From the NCBI GenBank assembly GCA_029207755.1, contig JARCOQ010000002.1:58631172-58695171 (forward strand): a DNA stretch of 64,000 bases, given 5' to 3'. The stretch is from Chamaea fasciata (taxonomy: Eukaryota; Chordata; Aves; Passeriformes; Sylviidae). Both the position numbers and the translations under genes were made by a program. Numbering within the stretch: position 1 is the first letter of the stretch; each line of letters starts with the position of its first letter. Of this stretch, positions 36,801 through 49,037 are shown in pieces. The notes under the pieces are model-generated. The model was not told where the DNA came from and searched no databases. It was given only the letters and a program-made list of their open reading frames with translations.

Positions 36801-39800
36801 AAAAAGATACATTAACAATAGAGAGGATCTGAACTCATAATAGGCATCTTTGTAAGTGTTACACTTCTATCCATTCAAAAAAGACAACATTTTGCAAATA
36901 TTATGGCTACTGTTACCCTTGTTAAAAAATGACTGGCATGCAGAGCTCAGCGTCTTTGAAAGCTTTCTGGAGCCTTTATATCTCATATCTTTATTTCTTG
37001 TTTTGGATTTGCTCTGACAATCTCAGGAAGCTCATTTCTGAGGTCAAATATATTTTGTGTTTGTGAGGCATTAAAAACAATAATAAAGAAGTAAGCAAGT
37101 AGTTACCAGTCTGTATTTGGAGCAGTCATATGTTTGTATGTATTTCAACTATAAAAAGATGCTATTGTAGGCAATGTAATCAAGATGAGCCCTTTTTCTT
37201 AAAGTCATCAGAAATTTTTGACTTATAAAACTAAATCTGGCAAACATAAAATTCAGATCCATTTGTTAGTGACATTCTGACACTTTTGTCTGATCATAAT
37301 AAAGCTAGGTAGCAATTTATAGATCATTCTTTAAAGTGTATCAAGTGTTTGAGGACTGACATTCACTGAGGCAAGACATCAGGGAAAAAATTGAAACCTG
37401 AGATTGGTGAAATCAGTTTTACCATGATCTACTCAGTGGGTGCAGTTCTGGAGAAGACAGAGAAGGCAGTCTATATAAACATATATTGGGGGTTGTCTAC
37501 TGAGGATGCATCCACACTGGAGTTTACTTTACATCTGGACCAAGGTGAAGCTTCACTACATGCTGCTCCAATTTCAAGTCAAATAGGTAAATGTGAACCA
37601 CTACGTTTAGGGATATTTCCTTTCTGGTTCACTACTATAATCAAATATTCATCTGATGAACATAGAGCTTTGGAACTCTGAAAAGCACAAGCAGTTTAAA
37701 ATATCTGTAGATTAAGCAAGTTCTATTTGCGTTTAAATTGGCACAGAAGGTTAGAAAAGCATTCACACAGATATTTTACAGTCAAGTACGGTACACATAC
37801 AGTGAAAATGTACTGCTGGGATTTCAGCTGCTTGTTCATCTTTTCACACACTTCCACTCCAGTTTGTCTCCTCTTTGCCAGAGATGTTTTCCAGGTACTC
37901 ATAGGAGGGTAGCAGTGGGCGGAGAGATAGAAATCAAATTCAGCTTGCACTAGCCACACAGTGTAGACACAGCTCAGATTGCAATGACACATTTTTCGGT
38001 CACCACTGCATATGTTTTGCTGATCATTGTATATGTGGGTCTCCCACCAGGAACAGGAGTTTTCAACTACATCATCTCATCATAAAGTGCTCAATCCTCT
38101 AGACATGTGACTGAATTTGAGAACAGAAAGATTAAGAAAGTAACTAAATAGCACAAAATATATTGGCTGAAGCTGCTATGTTTCAGAATGGGATGAACTG
38201 TTAGGATTCTTCCTGTACCACCTCATAATGGTATTGTGTTGCCAGTTTGCTGGAATTCAGAAGACTCTTCCCTGAAGAAGAATAATTTCCCTTTTCCTCT
38301 TACAATGACAGTAATTTTCATTTTAAAATTAACAGAATAGCAGAGAAAGAGACATGATCTATGAAAAAGAGCCTCTTATGCTAGTCCTTTCACAGGAAGT
38401 TGTTCACTTTCAATGTGACACCATAATCTCTTATACATCCCATCACTATTGTATGACAACTAAATAAGGTAAGTATAGCAGAACTGCTAGAAAGAACTGA
38501 AGTGTTATTAACCTAGTTCTTATTACATTAACAATAATAGTTATTCCTGAAGGATTATGTATATTACAGCCATTATTTGAGACTTAACACTCTTCTTAAT
38601 GGAAAATTCTTAGTTTTGCATGCTACATACTCCCCCCTGCCCCCCCATCATTATCCACCACTAACTGCTTCCCTTCCATATTTATTCTTCATTCTTCTAC
38701 ATATCAACAAAACACATTTCATTTGCAACGCAATTATCTCTCTTCTAATTGAGGTTTCCAGGGAAGCAAATTGAGATAATTTAATTACACTCTGCTCTAC
38801 CTCAAACTGTTCAAATCTCTTCAAATCAAACCTCACATGACAGATGGAGCGCACCTAAGTTTACAAATGTGAATAAGTATATCATATGCAATACATAACT
38901 TAGACTAAATCTTGACAAAAGAACTTAAACCCCCAAGCTACAGCTCAGTTCTTCACATAGAGAGCCAAACACAACATTCATGTTCTCAGAAATAGGAGGA
39001 ATATCCTAAGCAAAATACTGTATCAGATACTTTGAAAACTAGAGGATGCGTAAAAGTAGTTCAGCTTCTTTTCGTTACTTCAGAAAAGGAACCAGTCTGA
39101 CAGAACAGAAGTTCTACTTTGCCAAAAGTAGGCTGATCAGATTTCTTTCAGGAAATCAGCAGGTATTTCTCTCTACCTGCCTACTCTACATGCCCTCTAT
39201 TAGCACAGTGTCTGAGCATTGCACAAAATTTAATGAACTTTTCTAATGCAGATGTAGAACCTTAGATGCATTTCATCAGTGCAAGGTTAGTAAGGTGAGG
39301 CTAAGAACGGTCCATGGTGGGACATCAATGCTGAAGGGCGAGAACTATATAGAGAGCATAGGAGTTTTAAAATCTTGAACATTCATGATTGCTTGAAGCT
39401 CCCTTTGATTTTTGTCACCGAAATGTAATGATTGTAAAGGGGAAGGAAGCCAGAGTTGAATTCTAAAAAAATTATTTTTGGAATTAATTTAGCATGCAGC
39501 TCACCATGAAACTAAAAGTTCAGCAGCACTGGGACCACAGTCCTGTCTCTCTTTGCAGTTGTACAGCAGAAGTCTATCTACATGAGATGCTTATCTCATG
39601 CTGCATGGGTTATAAACAGACACTAAGTTCTGCTTGCAAAGGGACCATGATTAACCACTGCAGGAAGGTAAATAGATTGAGGAGACAGGCTGGAAAGGCT
39701 GAACAAATGTAATTTGAAAATAAAAGATCCTTCATGTGACAATTATAAGAGTCTCCTAATGGCTGAATGATTATGGCATTTGGTGACCTCCAGGCTAGAC

Positions 39801-39813
39801 TGCAGTGTTGTAG

Positions 39814-39834
39814 TATTTAAGTTGCACTTAAATA
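39814..39834. repeat. Perfect inverted repeat, 9-bp stem
   Basis: TATTTAAGT (39814-39822) pairs with ACTTAAATA (39826-39834) around a TGC loop. No context points to a function. Confidence 0.65.
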
Positions 39835-42162
39835 TCTGCAATCACACAATTTTAGTGGATGCAGGTAGGGAGATCAGTAATTATGTGGACTAACAAAGGG
39901 TATTTCTATCTTCATCCATCACTGAAAGTATGTAAATATTATATGGCAATTTTTTTCATTGCCTTTAGTAGAAGTTTCTGAAGGCTGATGATATCCCTCA
40001 GGATGAGACACTGTATGGGCATAGAACAAAGACAGAAGACCTAAGGCCATTGTGGCTACATATAACAATGGACAGTTTCACAAGCTACCTCTCAGAAGCA
40101 TAAAGATAAATTATTTCCTAAAGAGGGACCAAAGAAACCTTCCAGCCAAATGAAAAATGAGACATGATGCTGAAAATGTGAAAGCTGAAAAGGCCTTTCC
40201 TGATCTTTCTCTTTGTCAAATAAATTCTGTCAGATAATAAAGGTAAAAGATGGTAGATGCAGAAGGTAAGAACATCCAGAAAATAGTAGTAGTTCATACT
40301 GGAGAAGGAGCAAGAGCAATAACCTGAGCTAGGATGCACTGATGAAACTGTCTCTGATAGATATGATAAAATTAAGGAAAACTGAAACAAATTAAAAAGA
40401 CGGAGAGAACTTCATTTAGACAACCCAGAACAGAAGAAAACCCACAATTATTTGAAATTGGAGGTCATGTTGTCCTCTTGTCAGGAGGCAAGATGAAAGG
40501 AAAAAGTTTCAAGCCTGAAACAGAATGAAATTCAGGAACTATTAACAGACGACTCCAAAAAGTGATTACTAAAAGGCCATACAGAAGTTTGTTTCATATG
40601 TCTACAATGGGTACGATACCCAGAGACACAGTTGTCAAAATCCATTACTATCAGACAGAAAACTTCCCTTTTTTGGGGTTTGGAAGACATTTTTTAGAGG
40701 TTAGTAAAATTTTACCCTTCTAGAACCTCTTAACAGCAACATTGAAGTAAGAAAATAAAAAGAGCTGAACAATAAAAGTAATGTGGAATTATTTAGACAG
40801 CGGTGAGACCCTTTAGATTTCTATTTGCTTTTGACAGTTTTTTCGAGTTTTCATCTGTTACCTTTTACCTATTTTATAAAATTAAGTGGTGCTGACAAAT
40901 GGCAAAAGAAAATGGCTCTCACACAAGAAAGAACCAACAACAAAGATATGTTTTGAGGTTTGTTCCTTTTTCATAGTTCCACTCCAAAAGTACAGGCAAA
41001 GGATTAAAACCGAAAGGTCTTGAATCACTGTAAGCCAGCAATACTGCAAATCCAGAAGAAAGATACATTCCCATCAATTTTTTGCCTAGAGATGCACTGG
41101 GAAGGGTCAGGAAGCAGAGGAAGAGAGAACTCAATAAAACTAGTTGAAACAAGGCCACAGGGCCTCTTATGCACCCAGGGTTAACATACTAAGGAATATT
41201 TTTGAACCCATTTCTTTTAGGTAAACCTCTGAAGACATGTTTTTATGGAAACATTCCTTAGATTGAAGACTGCAAATGTAAATGAAGTGTAGATCAGATG
41301 AGGAGATATGATAAACTAATTTTAAGTTCACATTACACTGGGTCTCTGAAGCTCAGGAATTGTACATAAAAACTTGACTTCAGCATCACAGGTTATTTTA
41401 TCTGGTTGAAATGCCATGTACTTTTGAGGCACTTCCCTCCATGGTCCATCAGACAAAGACAGGTTATAAAACATACAAGAGGGATACCCCTGTGGTAGTC
41501 CTCACAGCAAAGGAGGGGGAAAGTGGAACTTGATAAATAGCAAGGAACATGTCAGTAATATCTGTACTTTGCAAAGTTGAAAACCTTTTCTGTAGGATGG
41601 TAGAAAATAAAAGCTAGTGAAAAAAATCCATAATGAGCATTTTTCAGAGTGTTGCTTGGGAAAAGAGACGGAAATTTATGAAAAATCAGACATGGATATG
41701 GTGAATAAAATTACTAAGAATAAAAGTATTAAAAGCCTCTGAAAAAATATATGTTAAGAAATGGCACAAGTACAAAGAGCAAGTTCTTTGCAGTCTGGTT
41801 AATTGCTAATTTTTTGACAATGATAAGGAGAAACATGGTTTTTACCAGACCACTCTTTTTGAAAGAAATAGGATAATATTTTATTAACAACACATATCAA
41901 GATATACTTGTACAAGGAGGAATAGGGACCATGAATAACCTCATTAAATTAATCTGAATTAATGTAAAATACCTAACAGTATAATAAAAAGGAGGGGGAA
42001 AATAGAAAGAACTTGGAAAGTTTTAGCAGACATCAAGAGACATAATCCATAGTTGCAAGAACCATTATTCAGAGAAAATTGGTTTAGTGAGGCTTCCTTC
42101 TCCTTGCACCTCTCTAAAAAGAAAGGGTTTGGTGTAAGTGTAGACAAACGTAACTCACTTGC

Positions 42163-42261
<99 letters not shown>

Positions 42262-42262
42262 G
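42163..42262. repeat. (GAAA)n microsatellite, about 25 units
   Basis: Pure tetranucleotide GAAA array of about 100 bases, purine-only on the plus strand. Frames in both directions (KERKKERK, or FLSFFLSF on the other strand) are artefacts of the array. Confidence 0.97.
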
Positions 42263-42937
42263 AATACGAAAATATGGTCCCAGTCTAACCTCAGAGATTA
42301 CTGTAAATTCAGGCAATGCCTCCAGCTTGTACAAACAGACTTCTGCAACAGTTTCAGATCTAGCAAAATCCAGAGCCAAAGCTTACTAATTTTGCTTGTA
42401 AAGCAGAATTCTGCAGAATCTGGTGCAATGGTTGTTCTCCAGATGTCTACTTCCAGACTTGGGTGGGATTCATCTGCTTGACTTAGACTTTTAGTAGCTG
42501 GATAGTCAAAATTTTAAGCTTAATAATAAAACCCTAGCTTACCTCCTTGATCACTTTTTATTATATGTTAGAAGGTAGTCCCAGTGGGCTACTTTTCTCG
42601 TTTTGAAGTAAGGACACAGGCCATGACAGTACCTTCGATGTAGATTACTACAATTTACCTGTACACATTTTGGGCAAAAGTGCCCCAACAGTCATCGTAA
42701 CAATTAATTTTGACTATTTTCAGGATAAAAGATCTCTCAAAGCTCTCTGTTTTTAGGGTTTTACTAACTTCATGATATTTTTTTAAATAAACCACAGGTG
42801 AGATTAATACAGACTCCTTCTCCTTCTCTTTCTGTATTGGAAAAAAAAAAATATTCCTGGCCTTGTATTTGGCCTTTTTTCGAGACTTCTTTAATAGTTA
42901 TTTAATAAGTAGGACTTGCTGGTCCTGTTTCCAGTAA

Positions 42938-42954
42938 TTTTTTTTTTTCTTTTC

Positions 42955-42987
<33 letters not shown>
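42938..42987. repeat. T-rich run followed by (GT)n
   Basis: A T/C tract and a 22-base T run lead into about six GT units. Confidence 0.88.
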
Positions 42988-43898
42988 AATTTAAAGAACT
43001 TTGATTTCTTCTTCCTCTCACCTACAAGGAAATAATCTCTATTTATTTAATTATTGTTTCAAGATGCCCAATATATAATTTTCTGTGGATGCTTTGTAAA
43101 CTACCATCCCCAGAATGCTTTTCTAGTTCTATGCCACATGTCTGTCCAAGTGAAGTCACAGCTAACGAAGGTAATGAGTTTAAAGTGGATAACTCCATTT
43201 TCTGCCATCCAGTTTGCACTTGCAAATGTCAATTTTCCTGTAAAAATGCAGGGTCTTACAAATGGAGTATTTACATCTACATATGTTTTGACAATTTCTC
43301 TTGAGGCACACAATTACCTTAACCCAGAGCAAATTGTTCCTTTCCCAAAAAGTAAAAAAGTTACCAAAGCTTCAGGTGAAAAGGACAGTTCTGCTAAAGG
43401 TCGGGTAATCTAACTGTAATTTTTCTCTAACTACTGCTTTAGATGTCAACTTTAAATTCTATTTAAGATTGAATTAAAAGTATGAAATTCTAATTAGGAA
43501 GCTGTAGGGTACATTTTTTAGTGTTACATCATGTCTTCTGCTATTTCTAAAAGCAGAATATCATTTTTGAATACCTGACATAATTTGAGGGCTTGGTAAT
43601 CTCACAGAGAGGAATATGAAGGTTCATAAAAAGTAACATTAAAGTTCACAGAGAGAAACATGGAAGTTCTATGAATAACACATGACTACTGGTATAACTG
43701 ATAAGATAAAGCAGTGTATTCCCTTATTTTATTTTTTTTTCTAGAGTTTAATTTCTAAATCAGTTTACAGAAATTCCAGAAACTGACTTTTATTTTCAGT
43801 CATAGTTTTTTCATTTTTTTTCTGAAGGCTAAGAAATATCATCTCAATGTCCTGTTGAAACTTTTCTGGTTTCATGCACTCCATGCTGGCTAATAATC

Positions 43899-43918
43899 AA
43901 AAAAAAAAAAAAAAAAAA
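43899..43918. repeat. Poly(A) run, 20 bases
   Basis: Twenty A bases followed by TAAAC. There is no recognisable retrocopy to its left. Confidence 0.9.
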
Positions 43919-45289
43919 TAAACATAGCTCTATGCTAATAAAACTAATTACAAAATTTAGCTGGCATTTCAGCATTTCCATATGCACTGCCCAAGCCTGA
44001 TTAATGCTGGCCACTTCTTGCAGGGCTCATGAAGATTGTGTACATATTCTTTCAATTGGCTTTTTATTCGTGACTTTTGTTCACGGACCTGTGGACTTTG
44101 TAGAAATGCAGTCCACATTCTTCAATTCATCAAGCTCTGAAATATGGTTTATAGCCTAATGGCAGAGAAGTTGCATCACTAAACCTTTCTAGATAGAAAT
44201 CTTCGTTCTTCCTTTGCTACCTGCTTTTTTCACACAACTGAATTATTGCTTTCCAAATATTCAAGGGCAGCTACCATGCGTTCCAATTCCCAACCACTAT
44301 GGGAGTTTTTAAATTATGCTTAAACAATTTGTAGCTTCTCACACTCATCCATCATACCAAGAGAGACACATTGCCATACTCATTTCAGTATCCTTAATGC
44401 ATTTAGTTTCCTCTTGAAAACTGAAGAATGAGCTTATATGACCGCATCATTCTCTGAGTACAAATACAACTCTTGATTTCATCCTGTCTCAGAAGCAAGA
44501 TGGGATTTCTTAAGACATAAAATCCTCTATTTTGAATTACTTAAATCTTGAAGAATTTAATATTGTTCCAATCATACTAACAACCGGGCATTATTTTCAG
44601 ACTAGGAGATTATTTTTTTGATTTTCCTTAGGTGAACCTGGGCAAAGAATATGTTTTCTTGATATTCTACTTTGATGCACTGAAATAGCCCAAAATTGTC
44701 TTGATACAAAGTTCAATTTATGTTGTCAAAGTTAGGTATTTTTTCCTTGTTATCTGACTGGTATAGGATTGGCCTTGTTTCACCTCTTTCTCTGTGATTT
44801 ATTTGAAACCCTCATGAAGTATTTGGCACCCCTTCAAAGAGGCAAAAAAACATTGTAGGATGTTGACAGACTCTCTATTCTCTTAGGTTATGAGTTGCTT
44901 TTATCCCCATCTGATATTTTTTTGCCACCAGAATTTTTTTTCCTGAATGTAAAACATCCTGTTGCTGGAGTTTTGATGATATTCACTGCAGGTATTTCAA
45001 AGTACTCAACAATGGCTTCTTCACAATGATTTTACAGGCCCTGTAACCAGATGGTACTCTTCAGGAGCTGAACAACTGGACTTTTTTTCTTTTAAGTATC
45101 ATAGCTAGTAGTTGTTTCTCTGCTTAAACTTTTGGTTGTTCTGTGCTTGTTATTATTACCCTGGCCAATCACCAAAGTTTCCCTCTTTAGAAGGCATAAT
45201 TTTGTAACTTCAGGTGATTCTGATGCCTAAATATTAAGAAATAAGAGTAAATGGTTGTAAGAAATATTTCTTGTCAAAGAGTCAATACA

Positions 45290-46203
45290 GAGAACAATAT
45301 TCTGGTCAACCTCATTTTCAGACTATGGAAAATCATGGAGTATATTTGTGAGTACATAAAATTAACTGGGAACACTCAGCAAGGATTTACAAAAGATCTG
45401 TCTTTTTGATAAAATGCATGAATTTTAAAACTAATGGAAAGTGGATTTCATTTATCTTGACTTTAGCAAGGTTTTAAACATTATTTTCCCACATCAAAAT
45501 TGAGACTTTATAGTCAGAATGGCTATTGAACTAGGTGGGTAAAAAAATTGACTAGATTAAAATTGATTAGAAGCTGTGTTATTCATGGAGGGCAGTAAGA
45601 AGTAGAGTTTTGTAAGAGTCTGTCTTTAGACCTTTTGTACTTACCATCTTCATTGGACACAATGGAAGAGAAAATGTGGCGGACTCTTCAATCATAGTAC
45701 CAAACCATGGAGAGCAAGCTGATATATTTGACAGCAGAAGGGACATTTGAAAGGACCTAGACAAACTGTGGAAGGACTGGGTTGGTAGTAACCTCCCGAG
45801 GTTAAACAAAACAAATGCAAAGTCACGTATTTGGGAAGCAATAACCCTTGCAGCAGCACTGTCTTCTTCGTTAGTCTAGGGAAGATGGCCTTGGAACAGA
45901 TCTAAAAGTTCCCCTTCTGTACACATGGGTAGGATTTTCAGAAAACAAAGACAGGCTGTTCTTAGTGTTGTGTGATGAGAGCATAGACAAGTCTAAAGAA
46001 AAAGTGTTCTGACTGAATGTAAAGGAAAACTTTTCACCCCAAGGAGAGCCCAGCCATGGAGGTTGCTCAGAGGCTGAGCAATCTCCACACCTGGACATTT
46101 TTAACATTTAAATGCAGAGTCACATGATCAGATTTGAACAGCAGGCTGGAATAGAGAACTCCTAAGGTCCCTTCCAACCTAAATTATCCTATGATCCTAT
46201 GAA
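45290..46203 (+). mobile_element. Degenerate CR1 LINE, RT region with internal deletion
   Basis: The plus strand retains a diverged reverse-transcriptase palm segment. It has CAGCAAGGATTTACAAAA (finger region), then ATTTATCTTGACTTTAGCAA (the YLDF(S)KAFD active-site neighbourhood, now with stops), and an equivalent of the region ending in FAIYVND near 45630-45655. CR1-like text continues with AGGACCTAGACAAACTGTGG and AATGCAAAGTCACGTATTTG. The thumb-coding segment then appears to be missing, and the element resumes with its 3' non-coding end: GAAAACTTTTCACCCCAAGG, TAAGGTCCCTTCCAACCTAA and TCCTATGATCCTATG. It extends further 5' than the other CR1 copies here but is old and broken in every frame. 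Confidence 0.75.
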
Positions 46204-47504
46204 GATCCCACCTTCTCTAAATGTGACAAGTTTCCCATTCTCTTCAACTTTTTTTCAGGTATTTCATTATTCTGTTCCTAACACATCTTCAGGGCGATTA
46301 CCAGCGTGGTCCTGAATAAATGATTCAAGCTTCCTGACACTTTCTCATGCAAAAAAATCAGCTGTAAACATGCTGTTACATAAAAGATCAAATTTTAGAC
46401 CTTGAATGGACCTTGTGCCAACAGAACCGAAAAAAATGTTTCAGATGACCGGCAAAATAAACAACAAATAAAAGAATCTTGAGTCATGTGTCTAAATTCA
46501 TACGGCTTTTTAGATATCCTAGGCTTTCCTAGTTGGCATCTTACTATGCTCCAGACAGGAACAGTTCTTCAACAGTCCTGTCTGGTGGCCTTAGATATCT
46601 AGTAATACTCACCTGTGTTTGCCCAAATAAATCAAATTGTTGTTTTTATGAATAATAACTGGAGCTTTATGAATGATAATTGGAGCTTTGACATATTTTT
46701 ATACATTTGAACACCTGCATTTATTCATTAAATTGAGATGTTTCTAAGTGCAGTTTAATCAGAGAATTTTCAGTGGATCAAGGTCTCATTATGGCAATAG
46801 TAATATAGTGGAGTCAGATCCCTAATACCTAAAAGCTTTTTTGATACTAAATATTCTTTATTATGGATTTTTCTAACATAATATTTTTATGTTTAAACAA
46901 GTGATGAGGAAGGAATGAGACTTGCTGTGTATCTTCACATCCTTATACTATTTTTTTCAGAACTATGGGAGTTATTTCCTAAGGCTATGTTTGCACACAG
47001 TATGGGGCACACGCAGAGAGCCTGCACCTGTCATCTAAATTGCTTTCAAAGCCCAAGTGAACAGTAGGCTATGTGGAAGTAGTACTTCAATGCAGTGAGA
47101 GCTTTGGGTAATGCATTGACACTATAAATCACCTTGAATCTGCAGCCAGCATAGTTCCCTTTTTGTGATATAAGCAGCAGAACAGAGATGGGGAAAACAG
47201 ATGTTTTCTGAGATGTTACTGATGCTCATGTCAACAACAACGAAAACTACAGGATTTAAAAAAAATATACGTTGAAAGATTTAAAATTATTTTTATGTGC
47301 AAGAGCCAGATACAGAAATAAAAAAAAAAAAAAGCCTCTCTGGATGAAAACCAACAGAATCTAGAGTCAACACTGTGGTACATGTGCTTTGTAATTCAAT
47401 AGGGTGGATCAGAAATTATTTAAATATTGTTCACATTTAAATCACAAGGTTAAAATTATCTGCTAGCATTAGCAGGTGATATTGACATGCTTAAATAAAT
47501 CCAG
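46204..47504. other. AT-rich unique DNA
   Basis: I see no gene or known repeat, except a 21-base near-perfect tandem duplication at 46648-46689 and an A run at 47319-47333. Confidence 0.5.
46648..46689. repeat. 21-bp near-perfect tandem duplication
   Basis: Copies at 46648-46668 and 46669-46689 differ at two positions. Both end GGAGCTTT. Likely replication slippage. Confidence 0.85.
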
Positions 47505-47575
47505 AGGAGAGCCACCAAAAATGAATAAGTAATATAATGTACAGAAAGAGTTAAAGAAATTTAGGTTTCATACAC
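47505..47575 (+). mobile_element. Possible old CR1 scrap
   Basis: The stretch AATCCAGAGGAGAGCCACCA followed by AAAATGAATAAG resembles the CR1 RT region that normally reads CAGAGGAGGGCCAC and AAGATGATC (the VQRRATKM peptide). It is only about 70 bases long, so the assignment is tentative. Confidence 0.35.
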
Positions 47576-47621
47576 ACAATCATAGAAGTCAATGTTTGTT
47601 CAACTTTGTGCACTCTCAGTC

Positions 47622-48515
47622 TTACTAGTCACCAAATCAGACTCAACCTGGGGAAATCAGTTTAATTTATTACAAATCAAACCAGAGTAAGGCAATGAGA
47701 AACAAAAACCAAAAGGTTAAAATGTCTTCCCTTCACTCCCTCTTTCTTAAATTCAATCCCGAAATCTCTATATCATGCCTTGCAGCACCACAGGGGGACA
47801 GGGAATGGGAGCTCTTCAACACATTTTGTCTCTGCTGACCCTTCCTCCTCAGAGGGAGGACTCATCACACTCTTCCCCTGCTTCAGCATGGGCTCCCCAC
47901 CACACGAGACAATCCTTCACAAAATTCTCTAACATGAGTCCTTCCCATGGGCTGCGGTTCTTCACAAGCTGTCCCAGTGTGGGTCCTCTCCCACGGGGTG
48001 CAGTCCCTGAGGAACAGGCTGCTGTACTCCTCTGGGTTCAAGTCGGCCTGGGTCCACAAATCCTGTCAGGACTACATAGGGACATAGCCTCCTTCAGGCA
48101 CCCACATTCTCCAGTGTAGGGTTTTTCATGGTCTACAAGTGGATTTCTGCTCCACCATGGATCTCTATGGCTTTCACCATGTGCTGCTGGGGTATCTCTG
48201 CTCCAGAGCCTGGAGCAGCTCCTTCTTCTTCACTGACCTGAGTGTCTGCAAGGTTGTTTCTCTCACACGTTCTCGCTTTTCTATCAGGAGACCCAGTTGG
48301 TGCTGCAGAGGTTTTCTTTCCCCTTGTTAATTCTGTTATCTGAATGTCGCTACCACCATTGCTGATGGGTTTGGCCTTGGCCAGTGGCAGATTTGTCTTT
48401 GACCCACCTGGGACTGGCTCTCAGACACAGGGATAGCTTCTGGCACCTTCTCACAGAAGCTACCCTGTACCTATCACTACCAAAATCTTGCCATGCAAAC
48501 CCAATGCATGTTCAT
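47622..48515 (-). mobile_element. Avian LTR-type repeat, longer copy, inverted relative to the 32.6-kb copy
   Basis: Read on the minus strand, this follows the same order of landmarks as 32612-33215. From high to low coordinates these are GCTTCTGTGAGAAGGTGCC, CTGCCACTGGCCAAGGCC, CATTCAGATAACAGAAT, the GC-rich middle, CTCCCATTCCCTGTCCCCC, ATTGAATTTAAGAAAGAGG, TTGTAATAAATTAAACTG (with a poly(A) signal) and CCAGGTTGAGTCTGATTTGG. The middle, absent from the other copy, has degenerate repeats with a CCCATGGG or CCCACGGGG core followed by CTGCRGT-like sequence, spaced about 46 bases apart (47944 and 47990). The outermost 3' portion (GTGATCTCTCCCTG and beyond) is lost or unrecognisable. The plus-strand frame 47775-48119 crosses this repeat and is not a gene. 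Confidence 0.75.
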
Positions 48516-48693
48516 TAAGGTCAACATATAAAGAAGTTTTTCAGGGAATAATAATAAAGAAAGCCATAAAGAGACACAAACATGTTGCAAGCAAACAAGT
48601 AAGGGAGACAATAAATTATACCAAAACTTCTCAAGCATTAATTGATGAGTCATGAAAAAAGTATAGGTAAAACTTTTAGAAGGGGAATACAGG

Positions 48694-49037
48694 TGACGCT
48701 GTTTTACACCACAACAACACAGATTCTGAACTTCAGAAGGCTGAAAATGACTCCTTTATTTTTGGGATTTTTCTCCCTTATATACTATTTTACACCGACC
48801 AATTTGATTGGTGCCAAAAAGGCAAACCTCTACAATCATATTGGTCAGACCAGGGGGACATCAAGAGGAAGTCCCTCCTACTAAAAGGAATGAAAAACAT
48901 AGCAGAGTTACAAAAACACTTCTCTTGTTAACAGAAAATTCCCTGGGAAAAGAATTTCAGAAAACCAAAACATCTCTACATACGAAACCAGGGCTACATA
49001 CATACATTGCAACTCATGAGAAGAGGGAAACAAAATA
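48694..49037 (-). mobile_element. Probable class II (ERVK/alpharetrovirus-like) solo LTR
   Basis: On the minus strand a TATA box (TATATAAG, 48777-48784) is followed only 16 bases later by AATAAA (48755-48760). About 55 bases then follow to a CGTCA terminus at 48694. A poly(A) signal so close to the TATA box, with a very short R, is the layout of avian alpharetroviral LTRs. The proposed ends give 344 bp, a usual size for that class. The flanks TACAGG (48688-48693) and AACAGG (49038-49043) agree at 5 of 6 bases and could be a decayed 6-bp target duplication. Against this, the right terminus reads TATTTTG on the minus strand instead of starting with TG, so that end may be mutated or misplaced. 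Confidence 0.5.
48755..48784 (-). promoter_or_regulatory. LTR TATA box and overlapping poly(A) signal region
   Basis: TATATAAG at 48777-48784 and AATAAA at 48755-48760 on the minus strand, with the compact spacing typical of avian class II LTRs. Confidence 0.45.

Larger units (their letters stand above)
33216..45289. other. AT-rich unique DNA, long stretch without genes
   Basis: Over 12 kb with no gene or dispersed repeat I can name. The simple repeats at 33827-33889, 42163-42262, 42938-42987 and 43899-43918 are listed separately. A modestly GC-richer patch at 35475-35765 has open frames on both strands (62 and 91 codons) but no recognisable product. The 119-codon frame at 43054-43413 is also unrecognised. 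Confidence 0.45.

Noticed and set aside
43054..43413. 119-codon plus-strand frame, overlapped by minus-strand frames
   Set aside because: No domain recognised, and overlapping frames on both strands suggest simply a stop-poor stretch.
47775..48330. Plus-strand frames of 114 and 63 codons
   Set aside because: They lie antisense inside the longer LTR-type repeat, whose GC-rich middle keeps frames open.
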